64,000 nt of DNA from Leptoclinus maculatus (GCA_032191485.1 JAVDOI010000003.1:2940163-3004162), one strand, 5' to 3'. Numbered from the stretch's first letter, positions 8,403 to 20,912 are shown. Notes: a model not told the origin generated them from the sequence alone. Translations and numbers: made by a program.

Positions 8403-8475
8403 GGACAGTCAGCTCAGATGGTCAGAGCGTGGTGCTAATACTGCACAGTCATGGGTTGAATCCCCAAACTGGCCA
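8403..8475 (+). pseudogene. psi-Ile, U7
   Basis: Same sequence as the 985-1057 copy. Confidence 0.85.
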
Positions 8476-8776
8476 GAGATAATCATTCAACGAATCAATA
8501 TGTCTACAGCTGCAGTTGATGTTTCAATTCATGATCCAGTACAACATTTGAGATGATAGAAGGTATTATGCCCTGCAAAAATAGATATCATCAAGTATAT
8601 TGGCATTAATTCCACTGACCCTCACATGCGAAGCCAGCTGCCTACCATTTAAGCTAACTACCCTCTCGAAAAGCCAACTGGCCAGCTTTGAAGTATGTCT
8701 TTGGTCAAAGGATAGCTCCCTCCTACTCAGCATATAAACCATTGCACTTATGAAGTGTAACAATCGTGCATTTTGT

Positions 8777-8849
8777 GACCATGTGGCCTAATGGACAAGG
8801 CGTCTGACTTCGGATCAGAAGATTGAGGGTTCGAGTCCCTTCGTGGTTT
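8777..8849 (+). tRNA. tRNA-Arg-TCG: tRNA-Arg (TCG), U8
   Basis: No difference from U1 seen. Confidence 0.94.
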
Positions 8850-9073
8850 ATAGCTCCAGGCTTATTATAAGAAATATGGTGTAAGCAATGTTCCTTTAAA
8901 CTTGAGGTCATTCCATTCATATGAGAAGTTAGTGGTCTTCCCTTTAACCTAACCTTGCAAGCAAAACTGATATGGTCTCACACCCGAATGGCCATTAAAA
9001 AACGCCTACATTTTGCACGTTCTGTCCTGGTATAATTCTGGAAGTAATGGAGTTGAATTTATAAGTGAAAAAG

Positions 9074-9147
9074 GGCCGGTTAGCTCAGATGGTCAGAGCG
9101 TGGTGCTAATAACGCCAAGGTCATGGGTTCAATCCCCATACTGGCCA
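9074..9147 (+). tRNA. tRNA-Ile-AAT: tRNA-Ile (AAT), U8
   Basis: Reference gene body; TTTATAAG-type flank. Confidence 0.95.
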
Positions 9148-9595
9148 GCAATGGTTATTTAAGAAAATAATGTGTCTACAATAGCTGTTCAACGATGATA
9201 GAAATAAATATCACGGAGAAAGACAGCTGGTTTTGAATCCCTTCAATGTTAAAAGCTCTAGCCTCATTCAAAGACACTTTGTGAAAGCCCGTTTGCTGCA
9301 CACTTGAGCACAGTGGAAATAATCTTTATTCTTACAATAGTTTAAGTTTCAAGCTGTAATTGTAAAATGAAATAGAAAGTGTTTTTCTTTGCAGAAGGAT
9401 TTTGTTGGATGAGGTGGGCACTAATCCCAATGACTTTCACATGTGAAGTCAGCAGTGTACCATTTAAGCTATCTTTTCTCTACCAACGCCGAGGTGGTAG
9501 TTGATAACACCTGATTGACGATCAAAAACTGGTTACATTTTTAAGTTCTTTCCTGGTTTCATTCTGCAAAAAAATTGTTGAAAAAGTAAAAACCA

Positions 9596-9668
9596 GGACA
9601 GTCAGCTCAGATGGTCAGAGCGTGGTGCTAATACTGCACAGTCATGGGTTGAATCCCCAAACTGGCCA
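9596..9668 (+). pseudogene. psi-Ile, U8
   Basis: Same sequence as the 985-1057 copy. Confidence 0.85.
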
Positions 9669-9969
9669 GAGATAATCATTCAACGAATCAATATGTCTAC
9701 AGCTGCAGTTGATGTTTCAATTCATGATCCAGTACAACATTTGAGATGATAGAAGTTATTATGCCCTGCAAAAATAGATATCATCAAGTATATTGGCATT
9801 AATTCCACTGACCCTCACATGCGAAGCCAGCTGCCTACCATTTAAGCTAACTACCCTCTCGAAAAGCCAACTAGCCAGCTTTGCAGTATGTCTTTGGTCA
9901 AAGGATAGCTCCCTCCTACTCAGCATATAAACCATTGCACTTATGAAGTGTAACAATCGTGCATTTTGT

Positions 9970-10042
9970 GACCATGTGGCCTAATGGACAAGGCGTCTGA
10001 CTTCGGATCAGAAGATTGAGGGTTCGAGTCCCTTCGTGGTTT
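9970..10042 (+). tRNA. tRNA-Arg-TCG: tRNA-Arg (TCG), U9
   Basis: No difference from U1 seen. Confidence 0.94.
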
Positions 10043-10266
10043 ATAGCTCCAGGCTTACTATAAGAAATATGGTGTAAGCAATGTTCCTTTAAACTTGAGG
10101 TCATTCCATTTATATGAGAAGTCAGCGGTCTTCCTTTTAACTGAACCAAGCAAGCAAAGCTGATAGGGTCTCACACCCGAATGGCCATTAAAAAACGCCT
10201 ACATTTTGCACATTCTGTCCGGGTATAATTCTGGAAGTAATGGAGTTGAATAAATAAGTGAAAAAG

Positions 10267-10340
10267 GGCCGGTTAGCTCAGATGGTCAGAGCGTGGTGCT
10301 AATAACGCCAAGGTCATGGGTTCAATCCCCATACTGGCCA
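10267..10340 (+). tRNA. tRNA-Ile-AAT: tRNA-Ile (AAT), U9
   Basis: Reference gene body. Confidence 0.95.
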
Positions 10341-10789
10341 GCAATGGTTATTTAAGAAAATAATGTGTCTACAATAGCTGTTCAACGATGATAGAAATAA
10401 ATATCACGGAGAAAGACAGCTGGTTTTGAATCCCTTCAATGTTAAAAGCTCTAGCCTCATTCGAAGACACTTTGTGAAAGCCCGTTTGCTGCACACTTGA
10501 GCACAGTGGAAATAATCTTTATTCTTACAATAGTTTAAGTTTCAAGCTGTAATTGTAAGTTTGAAATAGAAAGTGTTTTTCTCTGCAGAAGGATTTTGTT
10601 GGATGAGGTGGGCACTAATCCCAATGACTTTCACATGTGAAGTCAGCATTGTACCATTTAAGCAATCTTTTCTCTACCAACGCCGAGGTGGTAGTTGATA
10701 ACACCTGATTGACGATCAAAAACTGGTTACATTTTTAAGTTCTTTCCTGGTTTCAGTCTGCAAAAAAATTGTTGAAAAAGTAAAAACCA

Positions 10790-10862
10790 GGACAGTCAGC
10801 TCAGATGGTCAGAGCGTGGTGCTAATACTGCACAGTCATGGGTTGAATCCCCAAACTGGCCA
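10790..10862 (+). pseudogene. psi-Ile, U9
   Basis: Same sequence as the 985-1057 copy. Confidence 0.85.
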
Positions 10863-11163
10863 GAGATAATCATTCAACGAATCAATATGTCTACAGCTGC
10901 AGTTGATGTTTCAATTCATGATCCAGTACAACATTTGAGATGATAGAAGGTATTATGCCCTGCAAAAATAGATATCATCAAGTATATTGGCATTAATTCC
11001 ACTGACCCTCACATGCGAAGCCAGCTGCCTACCATTTAAGCTAACTACCCTCTCGAAAAGCCAACTGGCCAGCTTTGAAGTATGTCTTTGGTCAAAGGAT
11101 AGCTCCCTCCTACTCAGCATATAAACCATTGCACTTATGAAGTGTAACAATCCTGCATTTTGT

Positions 11164-11236
11164 GACCATGTGGCCTAATGGACAAGGCGTCTGACTTCGG
11201 ATCAGAAGATTGAGGGTTCGAGTCCCTTCGTGGTTT
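11164..11236 (+). tRNA. tRNA-Arg-TCG: tRNA-Arg (TCG), U10
   Basis: Gene body unchanged; CCTGC leader variant. Confidence 0.94.
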
Positions 11237-11460
11237 ATAGCTCCAGGCTTACTATAAGAAATATGGTGTAAGCAATGTTCCTTTAAACTTGAGGTCATTC
11301 CATTTATATGAGAAGTTAGTGGTCTTCCCTTTAACCTAACCTTGCAAGCAAAACTGATATGGTCTCACACCCGAATGGCCATTAAAAAACGCCTACATTT
11401 TGCACGTTCTGTCCTGGTATAATTCTGGAAGTAATGGAGTTGAATTTATAAGTGAAAAAG

Positions 11461-11534
11461 GGCCGGTTAGCTCAGATGGTCAGAGCGTGATGCTAATAAT
11501 GCCAAGGTCATGGGTTCAATCCCCATACTGGCCA
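11461..11534 (+). tRNA. tRNA-Ile-AAT: tRNA-Ile (AAT), U10 copy 1, anticodon-stem variant
   Basis: G29A gives A29 x C41 and C39T gives a G31-U39 wobble, so the anticodon stem is weakened. The same double variant occurs at 14104, 15553 and 43770. Confidence 0.82.
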
Positions 11535-11715
11535 GCAATTTGTTTGTGGAGATTCCATTCATATGAGAAGTTAGTGGTCTTCCCTTTAACCTAACCTTGC
11601 AAGCAAAACTGATATGGTCTCACACCCGAATGGCCATTAAAAAACGCCTACATTTTGCACGTTCTGTCCTGGTATAATTCTGGAAGTAATAGAGTTGAAT
11701 AAATAAGTAAAAAAG

Positions 11716-11789
11716 GGCCGGTTAGCTCAGATGGTTAGAGCGTGGTGCTAATAACGCCAAGGTCATGGGTTCAATCCCCATACTGGCCA
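11716..11789 (+). tRNA. tRNA-Ile-AAT: tRNA-Ile (AAT), U10 copy 2
   Basis: Cassette-borne copy with the GGTTAGAGC D-loop variant; all stems pair. Confidence 0.95.
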
Positions 11790-12238
11790 GCAATGGTTAT
11801 TTAAGAAAATAATGTGTCTACAATAGCTGTTCAACGATGATAGAAATAAATATCACGGAGAAAGACAGCTGGTTTTGAATCCCTTCAATGTTAAAAGCTC
11901 TAGCCTCATTCAAAGACACTTTGTGAAAGCCCGTTTGCTGCACACTTGAGCACAGTGGAAATAATCTTTATTCTTACAATAGTTTAAGTTTCAAGCTGTA
12001 ATTGTAAGTTTGAAATAGAAAGTGTTTTTCTTTGCAGAAGGATTTTGTTGGATGAGGTGGGCACTAATCCCAATGACTTTCACATGTGAAGTCAGCAGTG
12101 TACCATTTAAGCAATCTTTTCTCTACCAACGCCGAGGTGGTAGTTGATAACACCTGATTGACGATCAAAAACTGGTTACATTTTTAAGTTCTTTCCTGGT
12201 TTCATTCTGCAAAAAAATTGTTGAAAAAGTAAAAACCA

Positions 12239-12311
12239 GGACAGTCAGCTCAGATGGTCAGAGCGTGGTGCTAATACTGCACAGTCATGGGTTGAATCCC
12301 CAAACTGGCCA
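12239..12311 (+). pseudogene. psi-Ile, U10
   Basis: Same sequence as the 985-1057 copy. Confidence 0.85.
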
Positions 12312-12612
12312 GAGATAATCATTCAACGAATCAATATGTCTACAGCTGCAGTTGATGTTTCAATTCATGATCCAGTACAACATTTGAGATGATAGAAGTT
12401 ATTATGCCCTGCAAAAATAGATATCATCAAGTATATTGGCATTAATTCCACTGACCCTCACATGCGAAGCCAGCTGCCTACCATTTAAGCTAACTACCCT
12501 CTCGAAAAGCCAACTGGCCAGCTTTGAAGTATGTCTTTGGTCAAAGGATAGCTCCCTCCTACTCAGCATATAAACCATTGCACTTATGAAGTGTAACAAT
12601 CCTGCATTTTGT

Positions 12613-12685
12613 GACCATGTGGCCTAATGGACAAGGCGTCTGACTTCGGATCAGAAGATTGAGGGTTCGAGTCCCTTCGTGGTTT
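12613..12685 (+). tRNA. tRNA-Arg-TCG: tRNA-Arg (TCG), U11
   Basis: Gene body unchanged; CCTGC leader variant. Confidence 0.94.
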
Positions 12686-12909
12686 ATAGCTCCAGGCTTA
12701 CTATAAGAAATATGGTGTAAGCAATGTTCCTTTAAACTTGAGGTCATTCCATTTATATGAGAAGTCAGCGGTCTTCCTTTTAACTGAACCAAGCAAGCAA
12801 AGCTGATAGGTTCTCACACCCGAATGGCCATTAAAAAACGACTACATTTTGCACATTTTAACCGGGTATGATTCTGGAAGTAATGTAGTTGAATAAATAA
12901 GTGAAAAAG

Positions 12910-12983
12910 GGCCGGTTAGCTCAGATGGTCAGAGCGTGGTGCTAATAACGCCAAGGTCATGGGTTCAATCCCCATACTGGCCA
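12910..12983 (+). tRNA. tRNA-Ile-AAT: tRNA-Ile (AAT), U11
   Basis: Reference gene body behind the divergent 5' flank also seen in U6. Confidence 0.95.
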
Positions 12984-13432
12984 GCAATGGTTATTTAAGA
13001 AAATAATGTGTCTACAATAGCTGTTCAACGATGATAGAAATAAATATCACGGAGAAAGACAGCTGGTTTTGAATCCCTTCAATGTTAAAAGCTCTAGCCT
13101 CATTCGAAGACACTTTGTGAAAGCCCGTTTGCTGCACACTTGAGCACAGTGGAAATAATCTTTATTCTTACAATAGTTTAAGTTTCAAGCTGTAATTGTA
13201 AGTTTGAAATAGAAAGTGTTTTTCTCTGCAGAAGGATTTTGTTGGATGAGGTGGGCACTAATCCCAATGACTTTCACATGTGAAGTCAGCATTGTACCAT
13301 TTAAGCAATCTTTTCTCTACCAACGCCGAGGTGGTAGTTGATAACACCTGATTGACGATCAAAAACTGGTTACATTTTTAAGTTCTTTCCTGGTTTCATT
13401 CTGCAAAAAAATTGTTGAAAAAGTAAAAACCA

Positions 13433-13505
13433 GGACAGTCAGCTCAGATGGTCAGAGCGTGGTGCTAATACTGCACAGTCATGGGTTGAATCCCCAAACT
13501 GGCCA
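13433..13505 (+). pseudogene. psi-Ile, U11
   Basis: Same sequence as the 985-1057 copy. Confidence 0.85.
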
Positions 13506-13806
13506 GAGATAATCATTCAACGAATCAATATGTCTACAGCTGCAGTTGATGTTTCAATTCATGATCCAGTACAACATTTGAGATGATAGAAGGTATTATG
13601 CCCTGCAAAAATAGATATCATCAAGTATATTGGCATTAATTCCACTGACCCTCACATGCGAAGCCAGCTGCCTACCATTTAAGCTAACTACCCTCTCGAA
13701 AAGCCAACTGGCCAGCTTTGAAGTATGTCTTTGGTCAAAGGATAGCTCCCTCCTACTCAGCATATAAACCATTGCACTTATGAAGTGTAACAATCCTGCA
13801 TTTTGT

Positions 13807-13879
13807 GACCATGTGGCCTAATGGACAAGGCGTCTGACTTCGGATCAGAAGATTGAGGGTTCGAGTCCCTTCGTGGTTT
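13807..13879 (+). tRNA. tRNA-Arg-TCG: tRNA-Arg (TCG), U12
   Basis: Gene body unchanged; CCTGC leader variant. Confidence 0.94.
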
Positions 13880-14103
13880 ATAGCTCCAGGCTTACTATAA
13901 GAAATATGGTGTAAGCAATGTTCCTTTAAACTTGAGGTCATTCCATTTATATGAGAAGTTAGTGGTCTTCCCTTTAACCTAACCTTGCAAGCAAAACTGA
14001 TATGGTCTCACACCCGAATGGCCATTAAAAAACGCCTACATTTTGCACGTTCTGTCCTGGTATAATTCTGGAAGTAATGGAGTTGAATTTATAAGTGAAA
14101 AAG

Positions 14104-14177
14104 GGCCGGTTAGCTCAGATGGTCAGAGCGTGATGCTAATAATGCCAAGGTCATGGGTTCAATCCCCATACTGGCCA
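14104..14177 (+). tRNA. tRNA-Ile-AAT: tRNA-Ile (AAT), U12 copy 1, anticodon-stem variant
   Basis: G29A plus C39T, as at 11461. Confidence 0.82.
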
Positions 14178-14358
14178 GCAATTTGTTTGTGGAGATTCCA
14201 TTCATATGAGAAGTTAGTGGTCTTCCCTTTAACCTAACCTTGCAAGCAAAACTGATATGGTCTCACACCCGAATGGCCATTAAAAAACGCCTACATTTTG
14301 CACGTTCTGTCCTGGTATAATTCTGGAAGTAATAGAGTTGAATAAATAAGTAAAAAAG

Positions 14359-14432
14359 GGCCGGTTAGCTCAGATGGTTAGAGCGTGGTGCTAATAACGC
14401 CAAGGTCATGGGTTCAATCCCCATACTGGCCA
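14359..14432 (+). tRNA. tRNA-Ile-AAT: tRNA-Ile (AAT), U12 copy 2
   Basis: Cassette copy, GGTTAGAGC D loop, all stems pair. Confidence 0.95.
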
Positions 14433-14881
14433 GCAATGGTTATTTAAGAAAATAATGTGTCTACAATAGCTGTTCAACGATGATAGAAATAAATATCACG
14501 GAGAAAGACAGCTGGTTTTGAATCCCTTCAATGTTAAAAGCTCTAGCCTCATTCGAAGACACTTTGTGAAAGCCCGTTTGCTGCACACTTGAGCACAGTG
14601 GAAATAATCTTTATTCTTACAATAGTTTAAGTTTCAAGCTGTAATTGTAAGTTTGAAATAGAAAGTGTTTTTCTCTGCAGAAGGATTTTGTTGGATGAGG
14701 TGGGCACTAATCCCAATGACTTTCACATGTGAAGTCAGCATTGTACCATTTAAGCAATCTTTTCTCTACCAACGCCGAGGTGGTAGTTGATAACACCTGA
14801 TTGACGATCAAAAACTGGTTACATTTTTAAGTTCTTTCCTGGTTTCATTCTGCAAAAAAATTGTTGAAAAAGTAAAAACCA

Positions 14882-14954
14882 GGACAGTCAGCTCAGATGG
14901 TCAGAGCGTGGTGCTAATACTGCACAGTCATGGGTTGAATCCCCAAACTGGCCA
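14882..14954 (+). pseudogene. psi-Ile, U12
   Basis: Same sequence as the 985-1057 copy. Confidence 0.85.
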
Positions 14955-15255
14955 GAGATAATCATTCAACGAATCAATATGTCTACAGCTGCAGTTGATG
15001 TTTCAATTCATGATCCAGTACAACATTTGAGATGATAGAAGGTATTATGCCCTGCAAAAATAGATATCATCAAGTATATTGGCATTAATTCCACTGACCC
15101 TCACATGCGAAGCCAGCTGCCTACCATTTAAGCTAACTACCCTCTCGAAAAGCCAACTGGCCAGCTTTGAAGTATGTCTTTGGTCAAAGGATAGCTCCCT
15201 CCTACTCAGCATATAAACCATTGCACTTATGAAGTGTAACAATCCTGCATTTTGT

Positions 15256-15328
15256 GACCATGTGGCCTAATGGACAAGGCGTCTGACTTCGGATCAGAAG
15301 ATTGAGGGTTCGAGTCCCTTCGTGGTTT
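15256..15328 (+). tRNA. tRNA-Arg-TCG: tRNA-Arg (TCG), U13
   Basis: Gene body unchanged; CCTGC leader variant. Confidence 0.94.
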
Positions 15329-15552
15329 ATAGCTCCAGGCTTACTATAAGAAATATGGTGTAAGCAATGTTCCTTTAAACTTGAGGTCATTCCATTCATA
15401 TGAGAAGTTAGTGGTCTTCCCTTTAACCTAACCTTGCAAGCAAAACTGATATGGTCTCACACCCGAATGGCCATTAAAAAACGCCTACATTTTGCACGTT
15501 CTGTCCTGGTATAATTCTGGAAGTAATGGAGTTGAATTTATAAGTGAAAAAG

Positions 15553-15626
15553 GGCCGGTTAGCTCAGATGGTCAGAGCGTGATGCTAATAATGCCAAGGT
15601 CATGGGTTCAATCCCCATACTGGCCA
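15553..15626 (+). tRNA. tRNA-Ile-AAT: tRNA-Ile (AAT), U13 copy 1, anticodon-stem variant
   Basis: G29A plus C39T, as at 11461. Confidence 0.82.
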
Positions 15627-15807
15627 GCAATTTGTTTGTGGAGATTCCATTCATATGAGAAGTTAGTGGTCTTCCCTTTAACCTAACCTTGCAAGCAAAA
15701 CTGATATGGTCTCACACCCGAATGGCCATTAAAAAACGCCTACATTTTGCACGTTCTGTCCTGGTATAATTCTGGAAGTAATAGAGTTGAATAAATAAGT
15801 AAAAAAG

Positions 15808-15881
15808 GGCCGGTTAGCTCAGATGGTTAGAGCGTGGTGCTAATAACGCCAAGGTCATGGGTTCAATCCCCATACTGGCCA
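15808..15881 (+). tRNA. tRNA-Ile-AAT: tRNA-Ile (AAT), U13 copy 2
   Basis: Cassette copy, GGTTAGAGC D loop, all stems pair. Confidence 0.95.
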
Positions 15882-16330
15882 GCAATGGTTATTTAAGAAA
15901 ATAATGTGTCTACAATAGCTGTTCAACGATGATAGAAATAAATATCATGGAGAAAGACAGCTGGTTTTGAATCCCTTCAATGTTAAAAGCTCTAGCCTCA
16001 TTCAAAGACACTTTGTGAAAGCCCGTTTGCTGCACACTTGAGCACAGTGGAAATAATCTTTATTCTTACAATAGTTTAAGTTTCAAGCTGTAATTGTAAG
16101 TTTGAAATAGAAAGTGTTTTTCTTTGCAGAAGGATTTTGTTGGATGAGGTGGGCACTAATCCCAATGACTTTCACATGTGAAGTCAGCAGTGTACCATTT
16201 AAGCAATCTTTTCTCTACCAACGCCGAGGTGGTAGTTGATAACACCTGATTGACGATCAAAAACTGGTTACATTTTTAAGTTCTTTCCTGGTTTCATTCT
16301 GCAAAAAAATTGTTGAAAAAGTAAAAACCA

Positions 16331-16403
16331 GGACAGTCAGCTCAGATGGTCAGAGCGTGGTGCTAATACTGCACAGTCATGGGTTGAATCCCCAAACTGG
16401 CCA
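16331..16403 (+). pseudogene. psi-Ile, U13
   Basis: Same sequence as the 985-1057 copy. Confidence 0.85.
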
Positions 16404-16704
16404 GAGATAATCATTCAACGAATCAATATGTCTACAGCTGCAGTTGATGTTTCAATTCATGATCCAGTACAACATTTGAGATGATAGAAGGTATTATGCC
16501 CTGCAAAAATAGATATCATCAAGTATATTGGCATTAATTCCACTGACCCTCACATGCGAAGCCAGCTGCCTACCATTTAAGCTAACTACCCTCTCGAAAA
16601 GCCAACTGGCCAGCTTTGAAGTATGTCTTTGGTCAAAGGATAGCTCCCTCCTACTCAGCATATAAACCATTGCACTTATGAAGTGTAACAATCGTGCATT
16701 TTGT

Positions 16705-16777
16705 GACCATGTGGCCTAATGGACAAGGCGTCTGACTTCGGATCAGAAGATTGAGGGTTCGAGTCCCTTCGTGGTTT
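16705..16777 (+). tRNA. tRNA-Arg-TCG: tRNA-Arg (TCG), U14
   Basis: No difference from U1 seen. Confidence 0.94.
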
Positions 16778-17001
16778 ATAGCTCCAGGCTTACTATAAGA
16801 AATATGGTGTAAGCAATGTTCCTTTAAACTTGAGGTCATTCCATTTATATGAGAAGTCAGCGGTCTTCCTTTTAACTGAACCAAGCAAGCAAAGCTGATA
16901 GGGTCTCACACCCGAATGGCCATTAAAAAACGCCTACATTTTGCACATTCTGTCCGGGTATAATTCTGGAAGTAATGGAGTTGAATAAATAAGTGAAAAA
17001 G

Positions 17002-17075
17002 GGCCGGTTAGCTCAGATGGTCAGAGCGTGGTGCTAATAACGCCAAGGTCATGGGTTCAATCCCCATACTGGCCA
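17002..17075 (+). tRNA. tRNA-Ile-AAT: tRNA-Ile (AAT), U14
   Basis: Reference gene body. Confidence 0.95.
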
Positions 17076-17524
17076 GCAATGGTTATTTAAGAAAATAATT
17101 AGTCTACAATAGCTGTTCAACGATGATAGAAATAAATATCACGGAGAAAGACAGCTGGTTTTGAATCCCTTCAATGTTAAAAGCTCTAGCCTCATTCGAA
17201 GACACTTTGTGAAAGCCCGTTTGCTGCACACTTGAGCACAGTGGAAATAATCTTTATTCTTACAATAGTTTAAGTTTCAAGCTGTAATTGTAAGTTTGAA
17301 ATAGAAAGTGTTTTTCTCTGCAGAAGGATTTTGTTGGATGAGGTGGGCACTAATCCCAATGACTTTCACATGTGAAGTCAGCAGTGTACCATTTAAGCAA
17401 TCTTTTCTCTACCAACGCCGAGGTGGTAGTTGATAACACCTGATTGACGATCAAAAACTGGTTACATTTTTAAGTTCTTTCCTGGTTTCATTCTGCAAAA
17501 TTTTTTTTGAAAAAGTAAAAACCA

Positions 17525-17597
17525 GGACAGTCAGCTCAGATGGTCAGAGCGTGGTGCTAATACTGCACAGTCATGGGTTGAATCCCCAAACTGGCCA
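17525..17597 (+). pseudogene. psi-Ile, U14
   Basis: Gene body as at 985-1057. The leader has a T8 run in place of the usual A-run and TTGTT, a variant shared with the copy at 22556. Confidence 0.85.
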
Positions 17598-17898
17598 GAG
17601 ATAATCATTCAACGAATCAATATGTCTACAGCTGCAGTTGATGTTTCAATTCATGATCCAGTACAACATTTGAGATGATAGAAGGTATTATGCCCTGCAA
17701 AAATAGATATCATCAAGTATATTGGCATTAATTCCACTGACCCTCACATGCGAAGCCAGCTGCCTACCATTTAAGCTAACTACCCTCTCGAAAAGCCAAC
17801 TGGCCAGCTTTGCAGTATGTCTTTGGTCAAAGGATAGCTCCCTCCTACTCAGCATATAAACCATTGCACTTATGAAGTGTAACAATCGTGCATTTTGT

Positions 17899-17971
17899 GA
17901 CCATGTGGCCTAATGGACAAGGCGTCTGACTTCGGATCAGAAGATTGAGGGTTCGAGTCCCTTCGTGGTTT
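17899..17971 (+). tRNA. tRNA-Arg-TCG: tRNA-Arg (TCG), U15
   Basis: No difference from U1 seen. Confidence 0.94.
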
Positions 17972-18195
17972 ATAGCTCCAGGCTTACTATAAGAAATATG
18001 GTGTAAGCAATGTTCCTTTAAACTTGAGGTCATTCCATTTATATGAGAAGTCAGCGGTCTTCCTTTTAACTGAACCAAGCAAGCAAAGCTGATAGGTTCT
18101 CACACCCGAATGGCCATTAAAAAACGCCTACATTTTGCACATTTTGTCCGGGTATGATTCTGGAAGTAATGGAGTTGAATAAATAAGTGAAAAAG

Positions 18196-18269
18196 GGCCG
18201 GTTAGCTCAGATGGTCAGAGCGTGGTGCTAATAACGCCAAGGTCATGGGTTCAATCCCCATACTGGCCA
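18196..18269 (+). tRNA. tRNA-Ile-AAT: tRNA-Ile (AAT), U15
   Basis: Reference gene body. Confidence 0.95.
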
Positions 18270-18718
18270 GCAATGGTTATTTAAGAAAATAATGTGTCTA
18301 CAATAGCTGTTCAACGATGATAGAAATAAATATCACGGAGAAAGACAGCTGGTTTTGAATCCCTTCAATGTTAAAAGCTCTAGCCTCATTCGAAGACACT
18401 TTGTGAAAGCCCGTTTGCTGCACACTTGAGCACAGTGGAAATAATCTTTATTCTTACAATAGTTTAAGTTTCAAGCTGTAATTGTAAGTTTGAAATAGAA
18501 AGTGTTTTTCTCTGCAGAAGGATTTTGTTGGATGAGGTGGGCACTAATCCCAATGACTTTCACATGTGAAGTCAGCAGTGTACCATTTAAGCAATCTTTT
18601 CTCTACCAACGCCGAGGTGGTAGTTGATAACACCTGATTGACGATCAAAAACTGGTTACATTTTTAAGTTCTTTCCTGGTTTCATTCTGCAAAAAAATTG
18701 TTGAAAAAGTAAAAACCA

Positions 18719-18791
18719 GGACAGTCAGCTCAGATGGTCAGAGCGTGGTGCTAATACTGCACAGTCATGGGTTGAATCCCCAAACTGGCCA
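18719..18791 (+). pseudogene. psi-Ile, U15
   Basis: Same sequence as the 985-1057 copy. Confidence 0.85.
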
Positions 18792-19092
18792 GAGATAATC
18801 ATTCAACGAATCAATATGTCTACAGCTGCAGTTGATGTTTCAATTCATGATCCAGTACAACATTTGAGATGATAGAAGGTATTATGCCCTGCAAAAATAG
18901 ATATCATCAAGTATATTGGCATTAATTCCACTGACCCTCACATGCGAAGCCAGCTGCCTACCATTTAAGCTAACTACCCTCTCGAAAAGCCAACTGGCCA
19001 GCTTTGAAGTATGTCTTTGGTCAAAGGATAGCTCCCTCCTACTCAGCATATAAACCATTGCACTTATGAAGTGTAACAATCGTGCATTTTGT

Positions 19093-19165
19093 GACCATGT
19101 GGCCTAATGGACAAGGCGTCTGACTTCGGATCAGAAGATTGAGGGTTCGAGTCCCTTCGTGGTTT
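19093..19165 (+). tRNA. tRNA-Arg-TCG: tRNA-Arg (TCG), U16
   Basis: No difference from U1 seen. Confidence 0.94.
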
Positions 19166-19389
19166 ATAGCTCCAGGCTTACTATAAGAAATATGGTGTAA
19201 GCAATGTTCCTTTAAACTTGAGGTCATTCCATTTATATGAGAAGTCAGCGGTCTTCCTTTTAACTGAACCAAGCAAGCAAAGCTGATAGGGTCTCACACC
19301 CGAATGGCCATTAAAAAACGCCTACATTTTGCACATTCTGTCCGGGTATAATTCTGGAAGTAATGGAGTTGAATAAATAAGTGAAAAAG

Positions 19390-19463
19390 GGCCGGTTAGC
19401 TCAGATGGTCAGAGCGTGGTGCTAATAACGCCAAGGTCATGGGTTCAATCCCCATACTGGCCA
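19390..19463 (+). tRNA. tRNA-Ile-AAT: tRNA-Ile (AAT), U16 copy 1
   Basis: Reference gene body. Confidence 0.95.
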
Positions 19464-19644
19464 GCAATTTGTTTGTGGAGATTCCATTCATATGAGAAGT
19501 TAGTGGTCTTCCCTTTAACCTAACCTTGCAAGCAAAACTGATATGGTCTCACACCCGAATGGCCATTAAAAAACGCCTACATTTTGCACGTTCTGTCCTG
19601 GTATAATTCTGGAAGTAATGGAGTTGAATAAATAAGTGAAAAAG

Positions 19645-19718
19645 GGCCGGTTAGCTCAGATGGTCAGAGCGTGGTGCTAATAACGCCAAGGTCATGGGTT
19701 CAATCCCCATACTGGCCA
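19645..19718 (+). tRNA. tRNA-Ile-AAT: tRNA-Ile (AAT), U16 copy 2
   Basis: Cassette copy but with the reference GGTCAGAGC D loop. Confidence 0.95.
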
Positions 19719-20167
19719 GCAATGGTTATTTAAGAAAATAATGTGTCTACAATAGCTGTTCAACGATGATAGAAATAAATATCACGTAGAAAGACAGCTC
19801 GTTTTGAATCCCTTCAATGTTAAAAGCTCTGGCCTCATTCGAAGACACTTTGTGAAAGCCCGTTTGCTGCACACTTGAGCACAGTGGAAATAATCTTTAT
19901 TCTTACAATAGTTTAAGTTTCAAGCTGTAATTGTAAGTTTGAAATAGAAAGTGTTTTTCTCTGCAGAAGGATTTTGTTGGATGAGGTGGGCACTAATCCC
20001 AATGACTTTCACATGTGAAGTCAGCAGTGTACCATTTAAGCAATCTTTTCTCTACCAACGCCGAGGTGGTAGTTGATAACACCTGATTGACGATCAAAAA
20101 CTGGTTACATTTTTAAGTTCTTTCCTGGTTTCATTCTGCAAAAAAATTGTTGAAAAAGTAAAAACCA

Positions 20168-20240
20168 GGACAGTCAGCTCAGATGGTCAGAGCGTGGTGC
20201 TAATACTGCACAGTCATGGGTTGAATCCCCAAACTGGCCA
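20168..20240 (+). pseudogene. psi-Ile, U16
   Basis: Same sequence as the 985-1057 copy. Confidence 0.85.
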
Positions 20241-20541
20241 GAGATAATCATTCAACGAATCAATATGTCTACAGCTGCAGTTGATGTTTCAATTCATGAT
20301 CCAGTACAACATTTGAGATGATAGAAGGTATTATGCCCTGCAAAAATAGATATCATCAAGTATATTGGCATTAATTCCACTGACCCTCACATGCGAAGCC
20401 AGCTGCCTACCATTTAAGCTAACTACCCTCTCGAAAAGCCAACTGGCCAGCTTTGCAGTATGTCTTTGGTCAAAGGATAGCTCCCTCCTACTCAGCATAT
20501 AAACCATTTCACTTATGAAGTGTAACAATCGTGCATTTTGT

Positions 20542-20614
20542 GACCATGTGGCCTAATGGACAAGGCGTCTGACTTCGGATCAGAAGATTGAGGGTTCGAG
20601 TCCCTTCGTGGTTT
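20542..20614 (+). tRNA. tRNA-Arg-TCG: tRNA-Arg (TCG), U17
   Basis: No difference from U1 in the gene body; leader has ATTTCAC for ATTGCAC. Confidence 0.94.
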
Positions 20615-20838
20615 ATAGCTCCAGGCTTACTATAAGAAATATGGTGTAAGCAATGTTCCTTTAAACTTGAGGTCATTCCATTTATATGAGAAGTCAGCGG
20701 TCTTCCTTTTAACTGAACCAAGCAAGCAAAGCTGATAGGGTCTCACACCCGAATGGCCATTAAAAAACGCCTACATTTTGCACATTCTGTCCGGGTATAA
20801 TTCTGGAAGTAATGGAGTTGAATAAATAAGTGAAAAAG

Positions 20839-20912
20839 GGCCGGTTAGCTCAGATGGTCAGAGCGTGGTGCTAATAACGCCAAGGTCATGGGTTCAATCC
20901 CCATACTGGCCA
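20839..20912 (+). tRNA. tRNA-Ile-AAT: tRNA-Ile (AAT), U17
   Basis: Reference gene body. Confidence 0.95.

Noticed and set aside
11461..11534. tRNA-Ile anticodon change in the TGATGCTAATAATG variants
   Set aside because: The loop is still CTAATAA with anticodon AAT; only stem positions 29 and 39 differ.
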